Positions 33,298 through 45,080 of a DNA stretch of 64,000 nt are shown piece after piece. The notes beneath the pieces were generated by a model. It was not told the DNA's origin. It searched no databases and worked only from the letters and a program-made list of their open reading frames with translations. The DNA is from Miscanthus floridulus (taxonomy: Eukaryota > Streptophyta > Magnoliopsida > Poales > Poaceae). Position 1 is the first letter of the stretch, and every line of letters begins with the position of its first letter. Position numbers and translations under genes: made by a program. The DNA lies in the NCBI RefSeq assembly GCF_019320115.1, contig NC_089591.1, forward strand, positions 63,232,111-63,296,110, given 5' to 3'.

Positions 33298-33858
33298 CAA
33301 TCCTCCTCTTCAGTAGGGTACAGTACGAGTATGCATCGTTGCTGTCACTAGCTTGCAATAGTAGTAGAGTACATGGCCGGTTTCTTGGTCATGCCTTTCA
33401 TCACCAGTTCATCAGATCAGCATAGTTGTCTGGTGGCTTTCGCTGAAATTTAGCTTACGCTGATGCTTACGCTGAAATACCATGGGAGGAAAACACTATT
33501 GATTCACTGAAAAGTACCGCTAAAACAGGGTTGCGTCTTCAGGCAAGACAAATGGCAATTAACAAAACCTTCAAGAAAGAAAGATGCAATTTAAGGAAAT
33601 TTTATAGATTTCCACGTCGAAAGCACCCACATTTTGTTCTCCGATGAGTTCCTATGTAGCTACGTGGAAAGTATACTTTTCTATACATGCTTGTGGCTCC
33701 TAGGCGTTACGATCATTCTCCAGATGCCCCAATACAATCTGTGCTGTATGCAAGAAGTAACAAACAAGGGACGTCAAAGCTATCCTGCTGGCTGGCTGCT
33801 GCTATAACACCACACTTTCTAAACAGGACTGGAGCCTCACCGCCACGGGCATCTATTA

Positions 33859-35877
33859 TTATCTTGCTATGTCTTCAAGCTTTTTCAGTATTTTCTTTGT
33901 ATCTGGTCTCAATGACGGTGATGGATTACAGCAAGCCGTTGCCAATTCGAAGTAGGCGTTTAAATTGTCCTCCTTCCCAGAATTCTTGCTTTGTTTGATA
34001 AGCTCGGAACTGAAAGCTTCTGACATCTTCCTCTCGAGAACCAGGTCTTTGAAAGAGGCCGGCAAATGGACGTCGCGCACATTGGGTGATTTATCATTTG
34101 CGACCTCCTTCTGAGCAAGCATCTCGAGCATAATCACTCCCAGACTGTAGATATCACTCTCCCTGGTGGCATCCCTCATCTTGATCAGCTCTGGAGCCTT
34201 ATAGCCCTGCATTGCGGATGTCTCCAGCATCTCTTGCGCAGCAGCAGGGTTCAGCAGAAGGTAGAGGCCAAAGTCTGATATCCTGGGCTGGAAATCAGCG
34301 TCAAGCATAATGTTATTTGTTTTGAGATTGCCGTGAATGATTGGTTTCTGCGATGCTGTGTGAAGGTGGTCCAGTCCTTTGACAATGCCGATAGACAGCT
34401 TGCAAATTATTTCCCATCTCTGTGAATCATTGATTCCCTCTGCAGGTCAGAAGAACAGATAAAGATGAGAACTTGCAAACGAAAAGGAAAAACAGGGGGA
34501 AAATATTGATATTTCACAACTGACTGAGACTAGCTTGTTAGTAATGGGTGAAATTCCTTTATAACCAAAAACTGTCCTTTTGAAGCCGTTGGTATTCTGA
34601 AATGCAAATGGCCCAAAGTTCATTAAGTTGTTTCGTGCATGCAAGCAATAAAAACTACGAGTATTATGCAAGTCTTTCTCTACGAGACTAATTGATGGCT
34701 CAAAGGTATACTATATTTTTAATAAAAGAATGTGATCCAACAACTCCCTGAAAACGAGAGCTGATGGATGCAGGAAACCACAAACAGTTCAGAAGTGCCA
34801 CCATTCCACCAACATAAAGCCCAGAATAAGTCATGAAAACCGCTAAAGATGCATTTCTCTTTCTGATAATGTAAAGGCAACAATTAAAAAGCTTGAAAGC
34901 GTTAGACTATTGAAAAGGAGTGAAGCTTGCGCAACAAGAAGAAGATTGCTCTGTGGAGCAGATAACAACCAACAATGAAAATTTTACTAAGCACTTTATG
35001 AACTGTCCCTTTGTTTAGTTAAGGACAAGAGCATAAAGCGTAACAGTGAAGACACATGGCTAAAAGTAACAAAAACCACCCTGCAAGGCTGTAACATAGT
35101 ACCCACCAGGCCACCGCAGCAATTTGCTTAATCCACAAAGCATCATTGCCTAAGACGCTTTTACCGCAGCCGCAGGCATGGGATGACGAAAGTAGCTAAT
35201 CATCTAAATCTGAAGTAAAATTCAAATTCTGCAGTAAATCCAAGCAATGGAACATGAACCAGGAAACCTTACCGGCACTCGAGCAAATCATTCCGCATGA
35301 TTAGCCTTACTCGAAGCTACTAGCTTGGGTCGAAAGCAAATGACGTGAAGCGAAACAGACCTTGCAGGAACCGGCGCAGCGAGCCGGCGGCGTAGAACAG
35401 GTGCACGAGCAGCTTCTCCCCGCGCGGGCCCATGTAGAGCGCGCGGATCGGCACGAGGTTGGGGTGGCGCGCGGCGCCGAGCACCCGCGCGGCCGCCGCG
35501 GCCTCCTCGGCGCCCGCGGCGCAGGCCGGGCGCACGAACCGGAGCAGGGCGACGGCCTCCCCGGCGCTGAGCCCGGCGCGGTACAGCGTGCTGTGCGAGG
35601 ACTTGGCCACCACCTCCCCGGGCGCCTCGAGGATCGCGGCCACCGTGAGCGCCTCGCCGCCGAGGAACCGCAGCAGCGCCTCCTCCCCGCCGGCGACGTA
35701 GCCGCCCGAGGCGCCGGCCGCCTGGAACCGGTCCGCCCTCGCGCCGCCGCCGTGGGAGGGCAGCACCGAGCGGCCGCGGCGGCGACCCCGGCGGCGGCGG
35801 ACGAAGTAGAAGATGGCCAGAGCGACGACCACGGCGAGAGCCGGGAAAAGGACGGCGTTGATGACCGCCTTGCGCAT
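33859..35877 (-). CDS. Membrane-anchored receptor-like pseudokinase, two exons
   Basis: Exon 1 is 35361-35877 and exon 2 is 33859-34439. The joined frame has 366 codons including the stop, and the junction (phase 1, GT donor, AG acceptor) is clean. Residues 5-25 form one membrane segment followed by RRRRGRRRGR, a typical cytosolic anchor. No LRR or other ectodomain is present. The kinase-like part has LTVAAILEAPGEV near residue 75 and an intact SDFG. However, the catalytic loop reads HGNLKTNN, so the HRD Asp is Asn, and the beta-3 Lys is missing in the AVALLRF segment. It resembles the TMKL1/LRR-RLK III kinase-like proteins. A regulatory, non-catalytic role at the plasma membrane is inferred. 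No coding damage was seen, so it looks functional. Confidence 0.85.
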
Positions 35878-36020
35878 TGCTCTGTTCTAGACTTGGGCGG
35901 GCGCGCTGTAGATCGGAGCAAGCACGGACCGCGGCGTGCTTGGTTGCACTTTGCTGGGGTAAATGGGCAATGGGAAAAGGGTAGGGTAATAATGGGGTGT
36001 GGTGGTAGGGTTTGGAATTT

Positions 36021-36042
36021 GGGAGAGGGAGAGAGAGAGAGG
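36021..36042. repeat. (GA)n microsatellite upstream of the pseudokinase gene
   Basis: A GGGAGAGGGAGAGAGAGAGA run lies about 150 bases upstream of the start codon, so on the gene strand it is a CT-rich tract in the promoter or 5' leader. Such tracts are common in plant leaders. A GAGA-factor role is only possible. Confidence 0.55.
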
Positions 36043-36349
36043 TTTGCTTGAGCGTGCTGCTTTGGGGCTGCTCTGCTCTGCATCTGCTTTCCTCTGCCTT
36101 GCGCAGCCTCTGTGCTATTCTTGCCGTTGGGATGGGGGAGAAGGCTACTAGACAGCCTGGGATTCCTTTCGTTTCAGGAAGGCTCTTTCTTTTATTTGAG
36201 AACTGAGAGGAAAGTTGTGTGAAAAAATTGAGAATGTGGTCTGGGCCGATGACTACGACTGTGACTCTGAGAAATGGTGGAGGCGAGAGGCGAGAGGCGA
36301 CGATGTTCTTTTGTTTACTTCCAGTCTCTCAGCGGGGTGTCATGAGAAT

Positions 36350-36470
36350 TTTACTAGTAAGTCGCAGGGAAAAAGAGAATTTTACTAGTATTAAATAAAC
36401 TACTAACTTGATAAATATACCGAGAGAAATTTATACTAGTATTAAATAAACTACTAATAATTTAACAAAC
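36350..36470. repeat. Direct repeats in intergenic DNA
   Basis: The words TTTACTAGTATTAAATAAACTACTAA and close variants occur twice, around 36380 and 36430, with a shorter piece near 36350. I see no gene here. Confidence 0.5.
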
Positions 36471-36555
36471 ATACAGACATAACATAATATTGATGAAGAA
36501 AAGAAGGACAGTTAGTTTCACATTTTTAGAAGGACCATAATTTTATAGGCATAAA

Positions 36556-36721
36556 ATTAGTTTCACATTTTTTTCAACACATAGAACCTTCCAAACTAGA
36601 CACGAAACCTCCAGTGAGATTGGTGTTAGAGCTTGCGGAAAATTAGTATCACACTTTTTTCAATACATAGAACCTTCGAAACTAGACACGAAACCTCTAG
36701 TGAGATTGGTGTTAGTGCTCG
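36556..36721. repeat. Tandem duplication of an 86-base unit
   Basis: Units start with ATTAGT at 36556 and 36642. Both contain CATAGAACCTTC, AAACTAGACACGAAACCTC and GTGAGATTGGTGTTAG with few differences. The surrounding 36480-37540 holds no recognisable gene. Confidence 0.75.
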
Positions 36722-37544
36722 TTTGATTGCACTCGTATTCATCTCAATCCGTATGAGTCAGAGTGAATTAAAATAAAAATTAGGTAATTTTCCACCCTAA
36801 TACATAAAGAGTGCATGTTGAAGGGTTTCGGTGTGCACGTGCAGAAAGAAAAATTTACGAATGTTTTTAATAGTTGTTGGGTAGGTCTAGCTAGCTTGGG
36901 CTTTATAGGTTGAATTTAGTACCTATTCCTATTAGTTCATCTCTTCTTAGCATGGTTCTAAATATCACATTCTCAAATACTACTACGTATTTGCCAATCG
37001 TCCTACCATTGAAGTTAATTACACTTTAGCCCGCCCCCCTCCTCCCCCCCGCCGCCGCTTTTTAGCGCCGCTAATCCTACTGAAGGCAATATTCATCTTC
37101 TACTTATAGATGACTACATCTATGCCTCACCATTATAGGTGATTATTTCCTTCGTCTCTGATTAAATTAATTTCTATAGTTATTTTTGAGCTAAACATGA
37201 AAAGGAAAAATGGTACACTCCAATCGTGGAAATGGCAGATTCGGATGACTCTTTCTCAAGCATTGTTAGGATACGGCCCTTGCATTGCATTGCATCTGCC
37301 CCTCGTATGCCGGCGTGTGATTGGAACAGGCATTGAATCTATATGCCGTTCTCTAATTTTCGTTACTATTAGTAAAAAAGTGTGAAGGTGCCTGTGTGTC
37401 GTCCCCGAAGATCAAAACGATGCCGTGCAGAAAAGCTACGATTTAGGACAGAAATCTGTGATCTGTTGAGAAAAGAAATCTTCACTTGATTTTTGCTGTT
37501 GCTCGGTCGAACGAACTAGAATGATTCTTCTTCCCATTCTGATC

Positions 37545-38044
37545 GGGCCTGTTTGGTTGGTTGCATGTAGCTAGACTGGTTTGTATCCATGGGCCTGGCT
37601 CACCCTAGCCAGGCTGATCGCACGCAGGCTCTTATGTTTGGTTCATTATATGCACGTAGCCTGGTTCGGAAGAGAAGTTGTTTGGTTGGCCGCATGAGTA
37701 CGAATCATGTAACACGAATAAGTCAAAAATAAATACTAAAATATTAATTACTTATGGTATTATGCCATAATAAATTTTAATTTACCTAATCCAATCTTAA
37801 TTTGATTTGAAACCACTTAATATTCACTAATTATGTGGTAATAACGTTATTAGCTATGCTAATCTTGCACAGCGCGAGCCTGGCTCACCGGATGCGACCA
37901 ATTCTGGCGTTTCTCTGGATGCAGCATCTTTCATGCTTTGAGTAGCGTGTGAGCCTGGCCCAATGATCCGTCCAGCCAACCAAACGCGAGCGCATGCATC
38001 CGAGCGGCCTGACCCAGCCCTCATACAGGCTACCAAACGCGCCC
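37545..38044. mobile_element. MITE-like non-autonomous DNA element of about 500 bases
   Basis: The ends are similar when inverted: GGGCCTGTTTGGTTG on the left and GGGCGCGTTTGGTAG from the right. Internal inverted words such as GCCTGGCTCACC and AGCCAGGC also occur. The target duplication is unclear, so the superfamily (hAT-like?) is open. Confidence 0.5.
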
Positions 38045-38469
38045 ATCGTGTCGCATCGTATAAAACCAAGCAGATCCTTGTTTTTTGATACTACACATAT
38101 ATATACTCTCTCGTTTTTTTTAATAGAAAAACTGAAAAACTTGTATAGTCCGTACCTAACGAATGGTGTGAGACGCCAACCGTAGCCGACGGCCAGCACT
38201 CACGTATATTACGTATAGCTAGCGCCGATGTGTACGGCGTACCGGCAAGCACGTGCGTCAGGACCGACACAAACAAGCGGCGTGCGGCGTGCGCTTGCCT
38301 GAGCCGTGTCGCCGGTCAACGGATGGCCGGCACACCGACACTGTGCCGTCGTGGGCGCGAGCCGCGAGGTTCCCGGCGTGCTGGGCGTGGTATCCGGCCA
38401 TCCGGGTAACCGGGTGGCGCCTTCCCCCCTGGGCTGTCTGGGCAGTGGGCAGCACGCGTGGTGGGAGCC

Positions 38470-38517
38470 GGAGAACCTTTTTTTTTTTTTTTTTTTTGAG
38501 CAGATGGTGGGAGAACC
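38470..38517 (-). mobile_element. Minimal retroposed poly(A) stub with 8-bp duplication
   Basis: GGAGAACC at 38470-38477 is repeated at 38510-38517. Between them is a run of about 20 T followed by GAGCAGATGGTG. Read on the minus strand this is a short 3' end plus poly(A) between target duplications, as a heavily truncated LINE-type insertion would leave. The rest of 38045-39400 shows no gene. It includes GC-rich frames and a CTCCGGCTCCGGCTC stretch near 39130. Confidence 0.4.
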
Positions 38518-39401
38518 GAACAACCAACTCTCGGTGGGCTGCAACTGCGCTTGTTATATTGGGGCCGGCCCGAAAGCTCAGCGGGACACTTGGGCCGGGT
38601 GTCTGGGCCCATGTCGCTAAAGACTGGGCCGAGCATTTGCTTTGTATTGGAAGAGAGGTCCATTTGACCTCTCCAATTTTCAACGAAGTTTGATTTGGCT
38701 GCACCAAAACGGAAAGCCGTTTTTTTTGCTTCTCCAAATTTTGAAACTATCCGAATTTATACTTCATAGATGATTTTAAAAGTGGTTTTAGCTGATCTGA
38801 CACCACGTTATCCACAGGAAAGGCAGATCCGATTATATTGATAGTTTGGCGGTTCATTACAATAAAAAAAACACATTGATTTTTTTTAGAAAAAATCATC
38901 CAAATACTTTTCTAGAAAAATATGCAAATAAAAATCCTAAAATTATAAGAGAATAATTAATCCATCAATGTTTTTTTTCTTACGTCGGTCCTTCCCCCAC
39001 AAGATTTGGTAGCCTCCACCGTGTTCCGTCTTCCGTGCAAGCAGCTCTGCAACACGAACGTTCTACTTCGCCTGGAGCTCTCCGTCTCCAAATTCAGGGC
39101 CGCGGGGCTCTGCCTCCTTAAAAAAACAGCTCCGGCTCCGGCTCTTCCGAAGAAGTGGCTCATCTGAAGGAGCTGAAGCCATTTTGAAAAACGTTTAGCA
39201 AAACGGCTCCTCATGTTTTTGTATAATGGGTGAAAGATGGTAAATGTCTATAATAACCCTACTTATTATTTTACTATGGTGCAGATGTAGTAAAACCCAA
39301 CCTAGAAAAAATGGTTTTACTATTTTTTTTAATATTTGTGTGATTTATTATATATTTTACAAGCATCAGGTGATTTGATCCATTTCAGGAGGAAGCTAAT
39401 A

Positions 39402-39622
39402 GTCGTCACTGGACTGCGTCGCCCCTCTCCATCGACCCAACTCGATAGCGCCTTCTTCACCAATGCCATGGCCAGCTCCTCCTCCAAGCCTACTGATGGT
39501 CGGTAGCACATCCCCTCTCTTTAGTCTCTCCCTCTGTCTACTTCATGATCTATGTCGTTTTATCCCGAATAGAAGCATATACACCCATTGATCTACAGCT
39601 GGTCGATCCACTAAGTCTATCA
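39402..39622 (+). repeat. Remnant of the Copia 5' LTR
   Basis: It shares GTCGTCACTGGA, GCGCCTTCTTCACCAA, TGATGGTCGGTA and GATCCACTAAGTCTAT with the 3' LTR. It starts abruptly, so about half of the LTR is lost. Confidence 0.8.
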
Positions 39623-39623
39623 A

Positions 39624-39635
39624 TGGTATCAATCG
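39624..39635 (+). other. Copia primer-binding site
   Basis: TGGTATCAATCG lies one base after the LTR end. It agrees with the initiator Met tRNA-type site TGGTATCAGAGC except in its last bases. Confidence 0.7.
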
Positions 39636-40379
39636 CCTCACTAGTGTGTAGATCTAGTCTTTGGGGTAGAAATCCAAGAGAAATTAGAAGAAGATGATTC
39701 AAATTTTGTTTTGGTCAAACTCTAACCCCAAATTGAAACCCTAACCCCAGCAAAGAAAAGGAAAGGTGGGGCTTACCTTGCGTTCGCCACGCCGCCGCCG
39801 CCGCCTCACCGACGCGTAGGAAGACGAGCCGAGCCACCATTCGCTAGTGTCTCGCCGCGACGCGTGCATGCTCAAGGTGCCATCACGAGGTCACTTGATG
39901 GCAGCGTGCTCACCCTCCGGTGGGCGCGCCGATCGGCAAAGGGGCCCGTGGTGGCGCTGCCATCCTCCTCTCTGGCCGTCGCTCGTCGACAGAAGAAAGA
40001 GAAGGGGAGGGGTGGAAATGAGCTAGGGTTAGGGCATCCCCATCGCGGACGATGTTTTTCTTACGCCGAGACGCGCGGACAACCGTCGGATCACATCCGA
40101 CGACCGGCGTTGATCATGCAGCTTTTGGCCCTACGAAGAAGAGGATCCCGGCCCAGGTCCATGTTACGGCCTGGGCGCGGGGAGTGGCACGCGCGCGGCT
40201 GGGCCAGGCTGTTTTTTTGCGGCTAGGCCGTGGGCTGAGCGCGGCGCACGCAAGGCTGGGTTGTGGGACGATTTTGATGCCGGGCCAAAGTGAAAAGTTT
40301 GAGTCCGTTTAGTTTTATTATTTTTCAGAAGTATTTTTATGAATTTTGTGAAGTTTTCATGTTCTATCTTTGCACAAAT

Positions 40380-40850
40380 TTGAACCAACGGGAAAATTTG
40401 TTCAGAGAGTAGATAAGTAATTTAAAATGCTTCTGAATAATATTATTTTAAGATTATTTTCATGCTTCCACTACAAAGATGATGTTTATGATCATCTAAT
40501 TAAATTGGAACCAACGGGAAAATTTTAATTGGAGGAGTAGTCGTTTTTCGTTTAAGTTAAATTATTGTATTGTTATTTTCTGAACAACGTTGATGATAAC
40601 AATACTATGAGTTTATTCATGAGTTGTTTTCCATGCATTAATTCCATTTCTGTCCAACGGTGACATAGAATTAATGTAGAAGAATATTGTATTTATGATA
40701 TTGCTATTTTCTTTCCAAAGCTGTTGATAGCAATACTATAAATTTTTAATTTATGAGTTTTATGCATTCGTTCTATTTCTGCCCAACGGTGATGTAGAAT
40801 TAGTGTAGAAGAATGTGGTATATTTTAATTTTGACCAACGTTAAATTAAG
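40380..40850 (+). repeat. Repeated CCAACGG motifs in the Copia leader
   Basis: GAACCAACGGGAAAATTT occurs near 40382 and 40510. CCAACGGTGA(C/T)(A/G)TAGAATTA occurs near 40657 and 40783, each followed by GTAGAAGAAT. The region is non-coding leader before gag. Confidence 0.6.
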
Positions 40851-40913
40851 GCATGCAATTATTATGTTAAATGTTTCTCACTTTCTCTTACGTTGTTTTC
40901 ATGCTACAACCCA

Positions 40914-41870
40914 ATGACGTTTATCTCATCTATTCTGTCTCTCAATGGGAGTAACTATAACACATGGCGAGAGAAGCTTGAGATAGCACTTGGACTCTCT
41001 GACAATGATCTAGCACTTATCTCTTCGTGTCCTACTAAACCAGTGGACCCGGTGAGGGAAGCAAATGAGACTGATGTAGCTTTCGCTACTCGACAACGTG
41101 ACCATGCAGAAGTGCGAATGAAGTACAATCTTGATCGTGCAAAGTGGGATAGTTCAAACCGCAAGTGTTTGATGGTGATTAAGGGCTCCATTGAGGATCC
41201 AATAAGAGGATCAATCCAAGAATATACCACCGCCACTGAGTATCTCAAGAAGGTGGAGAGTCAGTTTACTGGCTCTTCAAAGGCTTATGCAAGCACTCTA
41301 ATTAAGAAGTTAGTCAATGAGAAATACTCTGATGGAGGGATTAGAGAGCACATATTGAAGATGAGCAACACGGCATCTAAGCTCAAGCCTATGGATTTGG
41401 GGCTCAAGGATGAGTTCCTAATTCATTTGATTTTTGCTTCTTTGCCCAAAGGGTATGAGACTTTTGTTGTGAACTACAACTTATAGCCAGATAAGTGAGA
41501 CATTGAGAAGCTCATTGCAATATGTGTGCAAGAAGAGGAGAGGCTTAAGAGCTCACATGGTGACTTAGCTAACCATGTGAAGGAAAATAAAAGGAAGAAC
41601 TTTTACAATAAGAAAGACAAACCACAAGGGAAACCTCAGTGGGACAATAGCTCCTCCTCTAACTCACAAGGAAAAGCCCCTAAGAAAGATCATCATTAGA
41701 AATCCAACTATGTTCAAGTGGACAAGAACACCTACAAATGGTGCAAGAATACTGGACACTATCAGAAGGATTGTCTAGATTTCCTGAAGCACCTAATGAG
41801 AAAAGGTGATGACATTATTATATTCGTAGATGAGTCCTTGTATTTAAGTTATGCAAAATCTACTTGATGG
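40914..41870 (+). pseudogene. Copia gag and nucleocapsid
   Basis: The ATG at 40914 opens a frame with LNGSNYNTWREKLEIAL, the usual start of copia gag, then KSQFTGSSKAYAS-like and FLIHLIFASLPKGYE segments. The first stop is TAG at 41484; TGA and TAG stops follow. The zinc knuckle near 41740 has lost its first usual spacing (WCKNTGHYQKDC). Confidence 0.82.
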
Positions 41871-43260
41871 ATTGATTCGTGTGCAACTATTTATGTTGTA
41901 AATTTATTACAGGGATTCCATACGAGGAGGACCCTGCAAAGAGGAGAAAGACACATTAAGGTGGCAAATAGATTCCAAGCTGAAGTTGAAGCCATTGGAG
42001 AACTCCCATTAGAATTAAATGATGGCTTTGTATTTAAGCTTATAGATGTCTTTTATGTACCCTTTTTGTGTAGAAACTTAATAAGTGTTTCACGTTTAGA
42101 CGATGATGGATTTGATTGCCATTTTGGTAATGGCAAATGTAAGATAATGTTTAATCATAAGTGTGTTGGTCTTGCCTTCCGACAAGATGAGCTTTATTTG
42201 TTATCATTTTCTGAGAATGTGAATGCTATGAGCACTGAGAATGAGGATGCCTCCTCGTCTATGAATGCAAGAAATAAGCGGAAGAGAGTTCATGATGTAT
42301 CATCGAAATTATGGCACTGTCATTTAGGCCATATTTCGAGGTGAAGAAAAGAACGATTGATTAAGAAATCAATTCTTCCATTATTAGAATTTTCAGATTT
42401 AGAACATTGTATTGATTGCATTAAAGGAAAGTATGTTAAGAAAATAAAAAAAGACGTTAAACGAAGTGCAGGAATTTTTGAAATAATTCACATAGATATC
42501 TATGGTCCTTTTTCTATGAAAAGTGTGGATGGTTATGATTCATTTATAACATTCACAGATGATTATTCTCGTTATGGCTATATTTATCTAATTAAGGAAA
42601 CATCAAAAGCATTGGATAAATTTAAGATATTTAAGGTTGAAGTAGAAAATCAGCATAATTTAAAGATTAATATAGTTAGATCCGACCGTGGGGGGGAGTA
42701 CTACGGTCGACATATCCCATATGGCCAAGTTCTTGGACCTTTTGCAAAGTTCTTACAGGAAAATGGCATAGTTGTCCAGTACTCTACATCGGCCGAGCCT
42801 TAGCAGAATGGAGTAGCTAAAAGACGTAACCGTACCTTAATGGATATGGTGAGAAGTATGATAAGTTACTCCACTTTACCGATAAATTTATTGATGGAGG
42901 TGTTAAAAACCGCCATTCATATTCTCAATCGAGTATCTGGCAAGTCAGTACCCAAAACAGCATATGAGTTGTGGATAGGAAGGGAACCCTCACTTAACCA
43001 CTTACGTGTGTGGGGATGTCCAGCTGAGGCCAAAGTATTTAACCTAAACATTGGGAAGCTAGACTCCAAGATAATAAGTTGTCATTTCATTGGCTATCTG
43101 ATAAGTCAAAAGGTTATCGTTTCTACTGTCCTGACATACATACGGAGTTTGTAGAAACAAGACACGCTATATTCTTGAAGGATGATATGGTCAGAGAGAG
43201 CATGGCGGCACGAGAAATTAACTTTGAGGAGAAGCGGGTATACGTGCCCACTCTAATGGT
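41871..43260 (+). pseudogene. Copia protease and integrase
   Basis: WIDSCATIYV near 41871 is the altered protease site (the family has D-S/T-G). GAG-pre-integrase follows, with LWHCHLGHIS at 42310. The integrase core shows HIDIYGP, SDRGGEYY and an NGVAKRRNRTL segment. A TAG at about 42801 replaces the first Gln of the usual PQQNGVAE box. WGREPS-like and LRVWGCPAEAK segments close the domain. Stops at about 42342 and elsewhere break it. Confidence 0.85.
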
Positions 43261-43559
43261 TTAGGAGCCATTTTTCTCGCTACCTGTTGCTGCTGCACCA
43301 ACATTACAGGATACTATTTGTGACAGCACCTGTTGTTAGTTCTACCATGGCAACAATAAATGAACATGAGGAACCTATCCTTTAGGATCCTATAGAACAA
43401 GTTGTCGCACATGAGGAAGAGCAACAACAGCCCTATATAGAACAAGCACCAACTAATGAGGCCCCCATAAGGTCTCAAAGAGCCAGAAAACCAGCCATTC
43501 CTGATGGCTACGAAGTCTATGAATATGAAGAATTTCAAATGGAGGGTGATCCCACTTCA

Positions 43560-44124
43560 TTTGAATAAGCCAGGAGAAGCGCTTACTCATCAAAGTGGCT
43601 TGAAGCCATGCAAGATGAAATGAGATCAATGAGCACCAACAGTGTTTAGAACTAAGAAAGAATTCCTAAAGGAGCCAAGACAGTAGGCTGTAAATGGGTC
43701 TACAAAACTAAATATGACTCCAAAGGGAATGTGGAAAGATTTAAAGCGTGACTTATGGTGAAAGGTTTTACGCAAAGAGAAGGAATAGATTATAACGAGA
43801 CATTTTCTCTAGTCTCATGCAAGGTTTGTTTTAAAATCATAATGGCGTTAGTGGCGCATTACGATTTAGAATTACATCAGATGGATATAAAGACGGCTTT
43901 CCTTAACGGGGATTTAGATTAGAATGTCTACATGGCACAACCAAAAGGTTTTGCCGTAAAGGAAAAGAACATATGGGATGTCGCCTGAGGAAATCCATTT
44001 ACGAATTAAAACAAGCCTCTAGACAGTGGTATTTAAAGTTTGATGGAATGATAAGAAAGTTTGGGTTTAAAGAAAATATAGAGGATAATTGTGTTTATAC
44101 AAAGTTCAAGAATATGAAAGGACA
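43560..44124 (+). pseudogene. Copia reverse transcriptase, N-terminal half only
   Basis: Recognisable pieces are WLEAMQDEMRSM-like, GCKWVYKTKYDSKG, GIDYNETFS, LHQMDIKTAFLNGDL and CVYTKFKN. Several stops and a frameshift near 43980 are present. The YVDD catalytic box should come some 20 codons after CVY but is absent. Confidence 0.82.
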
Positions 44125-44690
44125 TTGATGTCACCTAGAGGGGGTAAATAGGCATTTCTAAAAATTATCAACAAATAAAACTTGCAGTGGAGGGCAATTG
44201 CGTCCTTTTACGCCCTTACAGTATCTCTCCACCAAGATTGGCCCAACGGTCAACTTGGGCCTTGATCCCGTGTCCTGATCGGGGGCGATCAACCCTATAT
44301 GGTTGGTGGCCCTCGTCGCACTGCGCTATATAAAGAGGTGGGGGCCGACGACTCGTGGTACGAGATTCACCGGTTGCCACGGTACCCCACCGACAGAACC
44401 CTAATCCGATCTAAGGGAGCGCAACAGCGGTGGGAAGCGCCGCCACCATCCTCCTCGACTCGCCGTCGTCACTGGAGTGCGTCGCCCCTCTCCATCGACC
44501 CCAACTCGACAGCGCCTTCTTCACCAACGTCATGGCCAGCTCATCCGCCAAGCCCACTGATGGTCGGTAACATATCCCCTCTCTTTAGTCTCTCCCTCTG
44601 TCTATTTCATGATCTATGTTGTTTTATCCTGAATAGACACATGTACACTCACTGATCTACACCTAGTCGATCCACTAAGTCTATTAGCCC
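44125..44690 (+). repeat. Copia 3' LTR
   Basis: The right end matches the 5' remnant and stops at CTAAGTCTATTA. The part from CTCCACCAAG (about 44223) resembles the solo LTR at 24481-24910. The first 90 bases (TGATGTCACCTAGAGGGGG) are not found in that solo LTR, so the true left border may be near 44210 and the rest another fragment. Confidence 0.7.
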
Positions 44691-45080
44691 GGAGAAGCTT
44701 GGTTTTGTGGCTCCGCCTGCCACTGCCTAAAAGGGCCCCGGCTCTTCCAGTGCTCCGTCGGAGGAGCCTTTATGCAAATCACCATTTGCTACAACTCCTG
44801 CAGGAGCCGAAGCAGAGCCGGCACTCAGACAACGCAAAAGGTCAAAACTCGACATCAGATTAGTACCAGTAAGGATCAAAGCCAATTCAAATGAGATAGG
44901 AGTAAACCATAAGCCCCGGCTCTACGTTGTTACAGTAATTTACACCGCTGTTCAGGCTGTAATTACATTACAACACCCAAAATGAAAGAAAGAACAAACG
45001 TAAAAGAAATAGCACGCTATCATACACGAACACGAGGGAGGCTGACTGTGAGCCTCACTTCATCGGACGTGTTCGGTGGG

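Larger units (their letters stand above)
39402..44690 (+). mobile_element. Ty1/copia retrotransposon, truncated at the 5' LTR and internally deleted
   Basis: The 5' LTR piece (39402-39622) matches about 44464-44690 of the 3' LTR. A primer-binding site follows at once. Gag, protease, integrase and the first half of RT are present in copia order. The RT stops at a CVYTKFKN segment, and the LTR sequence begins directly after, so the catalytic YVDD and all of RNase H are missing. Many in-frame stops are present. The internal leader (40380-40850) holds repeated CCAACGG words. Confidence 0.85.

Noticed and set aside
35362..36051. A 229-codon plus-strand frame
   Set aside because: It is the opposite-strand shadow of the GC-rich first exon of the pseudokinase gene.
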